Below, piece by piece: positions 6,241-8,206 of a DNA stretch of 8,206 nucleotides; the stretch's first letter is position 1; every line of letters begins with the position of its first letter. Made by a program: the position numbers and the translations under genes. Location of the stretch: assembly GCA_020628975.1 (NCBI GenBank), contig JAHDEF010000075.1:1-8206 (forward strand), written 5' to 3'. Below the pieces are notes generated by a model, which was not told the DNA's origin, did not search any database, and saw only the letters and a list, made by a program, of their open reading frames with translations. This DNA comes from Aquimarina sp. (lineage in GTDB: Bacteria; Bacteroidota; Bacteroidia; Flavobacteriales; Flavobacteriaceae).

Positions 6241-6975
6241 TTAAATATCTTCAAGCGATTTATTATCCAGTGTTGGTTTTATTATATGAACACGAATACC
6301 AAAACTCAATCCAACATTTGATATATTTTCAATGTTTTTATTTCCATTAGTAAATTCATCAACGGTAAATTCTCGCTTTCCTGCATTGTCTTCCACTTTT
6401 AATTCTGATAGGAAAGCTACATTTGCTGTAAATCTTGAAATTAAATACAGAAATGAATTTACTTGATATTCATATTCTAAATTTAGTCCAAACCCTACGG
6501 TACTTGCTTTTATTTCTTCTTGAAAACTTATGGCATTAGTATGCTTACGATATGTCAGCAAACCCGCCGTTATTCCTGATATTAGCATATGCTTATGACT
6601 ATCTTCTGTCATTAAAAAATAAAGCTTAGGAGCGTAATACTTAATAGTTATATCACTATTTGTATCAACTTGAATTCCCTGCCAATTACTATTGAAAAAA
6701 CCGCCATCAACTTGATTTTCTGCTTGGCTGTGAAAGTTACTTATGTACACACCAACACCCCATGCATCGTTGATGTCATATCCAAATTCAAACTCGTAAG
6801 AATTACCTAATTTCAATTCCTGCGAAAGCTTTTTTATATCTCTTGGTAATCCCGATTGAATTGAACCTGTTATGTAACTTAATCCCACAGCACTACTTAT
6901 TCTAGCTTTTGTAAACTGAGAATAACTTGCTGAAAAACAAAAAATTAATAAATAAAGAAAATAGTTTTTTGGCAT
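6241..6975 (-). CDS. Secreted protein, probable outer-membrane beta-barrel
   Basis: The 244-residue protein has a clear signal peptide: MPKN, a hydrophobic stretch from about residue 5 to 14, and a likely cleavage at SYS-Q (19/20). Cys13 is inside the hydrophobic stretch and lacks a proper lipobox, so it is not a typical lipoprotein. The mature part alternates polar and aromatic/hydrophobic residues in short strands with Gly and Asn/Asp turns. Examples are SYEFEFGYDINDAWGVGVYI, ITIKYYAPKLYFLM, STVGFGLNLEYEYQV and NVGLSFGIRVHI. This is the pattern of a small barrel of about 8 strands in the outer membrane. The last strand is followed by a 13-residue polar tail, unlike barrels ending in an aromatic residue. 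Specific function is not recognisable. It is transcribed alone, downstream of rpsJ but separated from it by a terminator and a candidate promoter. Confidence 0.8.
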   Translation of the reverse strand: MPKNYFLYLLIFCFSASYSQFTKARISSAVGLSYITGSIQSGLPRDIKKLSQELKLGNSYEFEFGYDINDAWGVGVYISNFHSQAENQVDGGFFNSNWQGIQVDTNSDITIKYYAPKLYFLMTEDSHKHMLISGITAGLLTYRKHTNAISFQEEIKASTVGFGLNLEYEYQVNSFLYLISRFTANVAFLSELKVEDNAGKREFTVDEFTNGNKNIENISNVGLSFGIRVHIIKPTLDNKSLEDI

Positions 6976-6987
6976 TTATATTTTTTT

Positions 6988-7018
6988 GCAAGCTACATAA
7001 AATACTAAACTTTCAAAA
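6988..7018 (-). promoter_or_regulatory. Candidate promoter of the beta-barrel gene
   Basis: On the minus strand TTTTG (7018-7014) is followed after 18 bases by TAGCTTGC (6995-6988). The -33 part and spacing fit Bacteroidota promoters, but the -7 box deviates at its last two bases from TAnnTTTG. It lies 12 bases before the ATG, and the terminator after rpsJ makes a separate promoter necessary. Confidence 0.33.
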
Positions 7019-7085
7019 CAAATGCAAGAATGTTATACTATCTACATTATTACATTTCTAAAGAAGCACTCCGAAGTTTAAAAGC

Positions 7086-7117
7086 AAAAAAAATCCTCAA
7101 AAACTAATTTGAGGATT
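7086..7117 (-). terminator. Intrinsic terminator downstream of rpsJ
   Basis: On the minus strand AATCCTCAAA (7117-7108) and TTTGAGGATT (7101-7092) form a perfect 10-bp stem with a 6-base loop, directly followed by a run of T (A at 7086-7093 on the plus strand). It begins 29 bases after the rpsJ stop codon. This should end the fusA-rpsJ transcript. Confidence 0.9.
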
Positions 7118-7146
7118 CTGATACTTATAAGTTGTGAATTAAATTA

Positions 7147-7452
7147 TCACACTTTGATTTCTACTTCAACACCACTAGGTAATTCTAACTTCATTAACGC
7201 ATCAATGGTTTTAGAAGAAGAACTGTAGATATCTAACAATCTTTTGAAAGAGCTTAATTGAAACTGCTCTCTAGATTTCTTATTGACGTGCGGAGAACGT
7301 AATACTGTAAATATTTTCTTGTGTGTTGGTAATGGAATTGGCCCAGTAACCACAGCACCAGTACTTTTTACAGTCTTTACAATCTTCTCAGCAGATTTAT
7401 CTACTAAGTTATGGTCGTAAGACTTTAATTTTATTCTAATTTTTTGACTCAT
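7147..7452 (-). CDS. rpsJ: 30S ribosomal protein S10
   Basis: S10 is a small-subunit head protein and, in many bacteria, a transcription antitermination partner of NusB (NusE). The full 101-residue length matches the family. Recognisable segments are IRIKLKSYDHNLVDKSAEKI at the start, TGAVVTGPIPLPT, the loop region FTVLRSPHVNKKSREQF, and the C-terminal LPSGVEVEIKV. The ATG at 7452 is 11 bases after the fusA stop, the usual str-operon neighbour. Unlike the common layout, no rplC follows: a strong terminator and an unrelated gene come next. Confidence 0.98.
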   Translation of the reverse strand: MSQKIRIKLKSYDHNLVDKSAEKIVKTVKSTGAVVTGPIPLPTHKKIFTVLRSPHVNKKSREQFQLSSFKRLLDIYSSSSKTIDALMKLELPSGVEVEIKV

Positions 7453-7463
7453 TTTGCAATTTT

Positions 7464-8206
7464 TTAACTAGCTCCGTTTGCTGCTTTAATTACTTCCTCA
7501 GAGATATTAGATGGCGTTTCTGCATAGTGAGAAAACTCCATACTTGACGTTGCTCGCCCTGAAGATAATGTACGTAAAGAAGTAACGTAACCAAACATTT
7601 CAGATAATGGCACGATTGCCTTAACTACTTTAGATCCCGAACGGTCACTCATGTCATTTACTTGACCACGACGACGGTTCAAATCACCTACGATATCTCC
7701 CATGTTTTCTTCTGGAGTTAACACCTCCAATTTCATCATAGGCTCCATAATAACGGCTCTAGCAGCTTTAGCAGCAGCTTTGTACCCTAATTTGGCAGCT
7801 AATTCGAAAGATAATTGATCTGAATCGACATCATGATAAGATCCATCCTTTAAAGTAATCTTCATTGCATCCATTTCGAATCCAGCTAAAGGACCATTTT
7901 TCATAGCCTCTTTAAAACCTTTTTCTACAGATGGAACAAATTCTTTAGGAATGTTACCCCCTTTAATGGTTGATTCAAACTGTAATCCAACTTCACCTTC
8001 ATCTGCAGGTTCCATTGTAAATACGATATCAGCAAATTTACCACGTCCACCAGACTGCTTTTTGTAAACCTCACGATGATCAGCGCTTGCTGTAATAGCT
8101 TCTTTGTACTCAACTTGTGGTTGACCTACATTTACTTCTACTTTAAATTCACGCTTTAAACGATCAACAATGATATCTAAGTGAAGCTCTCCCATTCCTG
8201 AGATAA
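7464..8206 (-). CDS. fusA: Elongation factor G, C-terminal part (5' end outside the window)
   Basis: EF-G is the GTPase that drives tRNA-mRNA translocation on the ribosome. The visible frame starts with ISGMGELHLDIIVDRLKREF, which is the end of domain III, and continues to the TAA at 7464-7466. It covers domain IV (YKKQSGGRGKFADI, ESTIKGGNIPKEFVPSVEKG) and domain V (EPMMKLEVLTPEENMGDIVG, DLNRRRGQV, FGYVTSLRTLSSGRATSSME). About 246 of roughly 700 residues are seen; the G domain lies beyond base 8206. The Met at 8195 is internal, not a start. The Gly-rich domain IV motif and RRRGQV are intact and nothing suggests decay. The gene is followed after 11 bases by rpsJ, as in the str operon. Confidence 0.98.
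   Translation of the reverse strand, partial: ISGMGELHLDIIVDRLKREFKVEVNVGQPQVEYKEAITASADHREVYKKQSGGRGKFADIVFTMEPADEGEVGLQFESTIKGGNIPKEFVPSVEKGFKEAMKNGPLAGFEMDAMKITLKDGSYHDVDSDQLSFELAAKLGYKAAAKAARAVIMEPMMKLEVLTPEENMGDIVGDLNRRRGQVNDMSDRSGSKVVKAIVPLSEMFGYVTSLRTLSSGRATSSMEFSHYAETPSNISEEVIKAANGAS

Noticed and set aside
7925..8113. Second minus-strand open frame inside fusA
   Set aside because: Out of frame with EF-G, which is strongly conserved here.

Overview
The window is low in G+C, with coding DNA rich in AAA, TTA and ATT codons. It has weak or absent Shine-Dalgarno signals, and the clearest promoter has the TAnnTTTG -7 box typical of Bacteroidota. Protein features such as the aspartate kinase start KFGGASV, the DUF2867-type SDR protein and the fusA-rpsJ order also point to a marine or aquatic Flavobacteriaceae-like chromosome. 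No insertion sequence, phage gene, tRNA, rRNA or CRISPR array was seen.

Layout from left to right: (1) bases 1-1285, plus strand, the 3' part of an NAD(P)-binding SDR/NmrA-like protein with a C-terminal DUF2867 region. (2) Bases 4476-1286, minus strand, a tightly packed four-gene operon. In transcription order it encodes a 114-residue coiled-coil protein, a 271-residue protein with a helical N-terminus and a likely roadblock/longin-like C-terminal domain, a Ras/Rab-like small GTPase, and a soluble PAS-HisKA-HATPase-REC hybrid histidine kinase. Its last stop codon directly abuts the SDR stop codon. (3) Bases 4477-4691, a divergent regulatory region with candidate promoters and clustered palindromes. 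(4) Bases 4692-5951, plus strand, a monofunctional aspartate kinase followed by a clear hairpin terminator. (5) Bases 5952-6240, an intergenic stretch holding that terminator and a second, long-looped palindrome. (6) Bases 6975-6241, minus strand, a small secreted, probably outer-membrane beta-barrel protein. (7) Bases 8206-7147, minus strand, the 3' part of fusA (EF-G) followed by rpsJ (S10), which ends in a strong intrinsic terminator.

The most interesting unit is the GTPase operon. A Ras-like GTPase is encoded with a predicted roadblock/longin-type partner, a coiled-coil protein and a two-component hybrid kinase. The overlapping or nearly touching reading frames suggest coordinated production. 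This layout recalls MglA/MglB-type GTPase modules and suggests a GTPase switch linked to a phosphorelay. The linkage is inferred from gene order and motifs; no function has been shown here. The other genes are housekeeping (amino-acid biosynthesis, translation) or of unclear role (SDR, beta-barrel).
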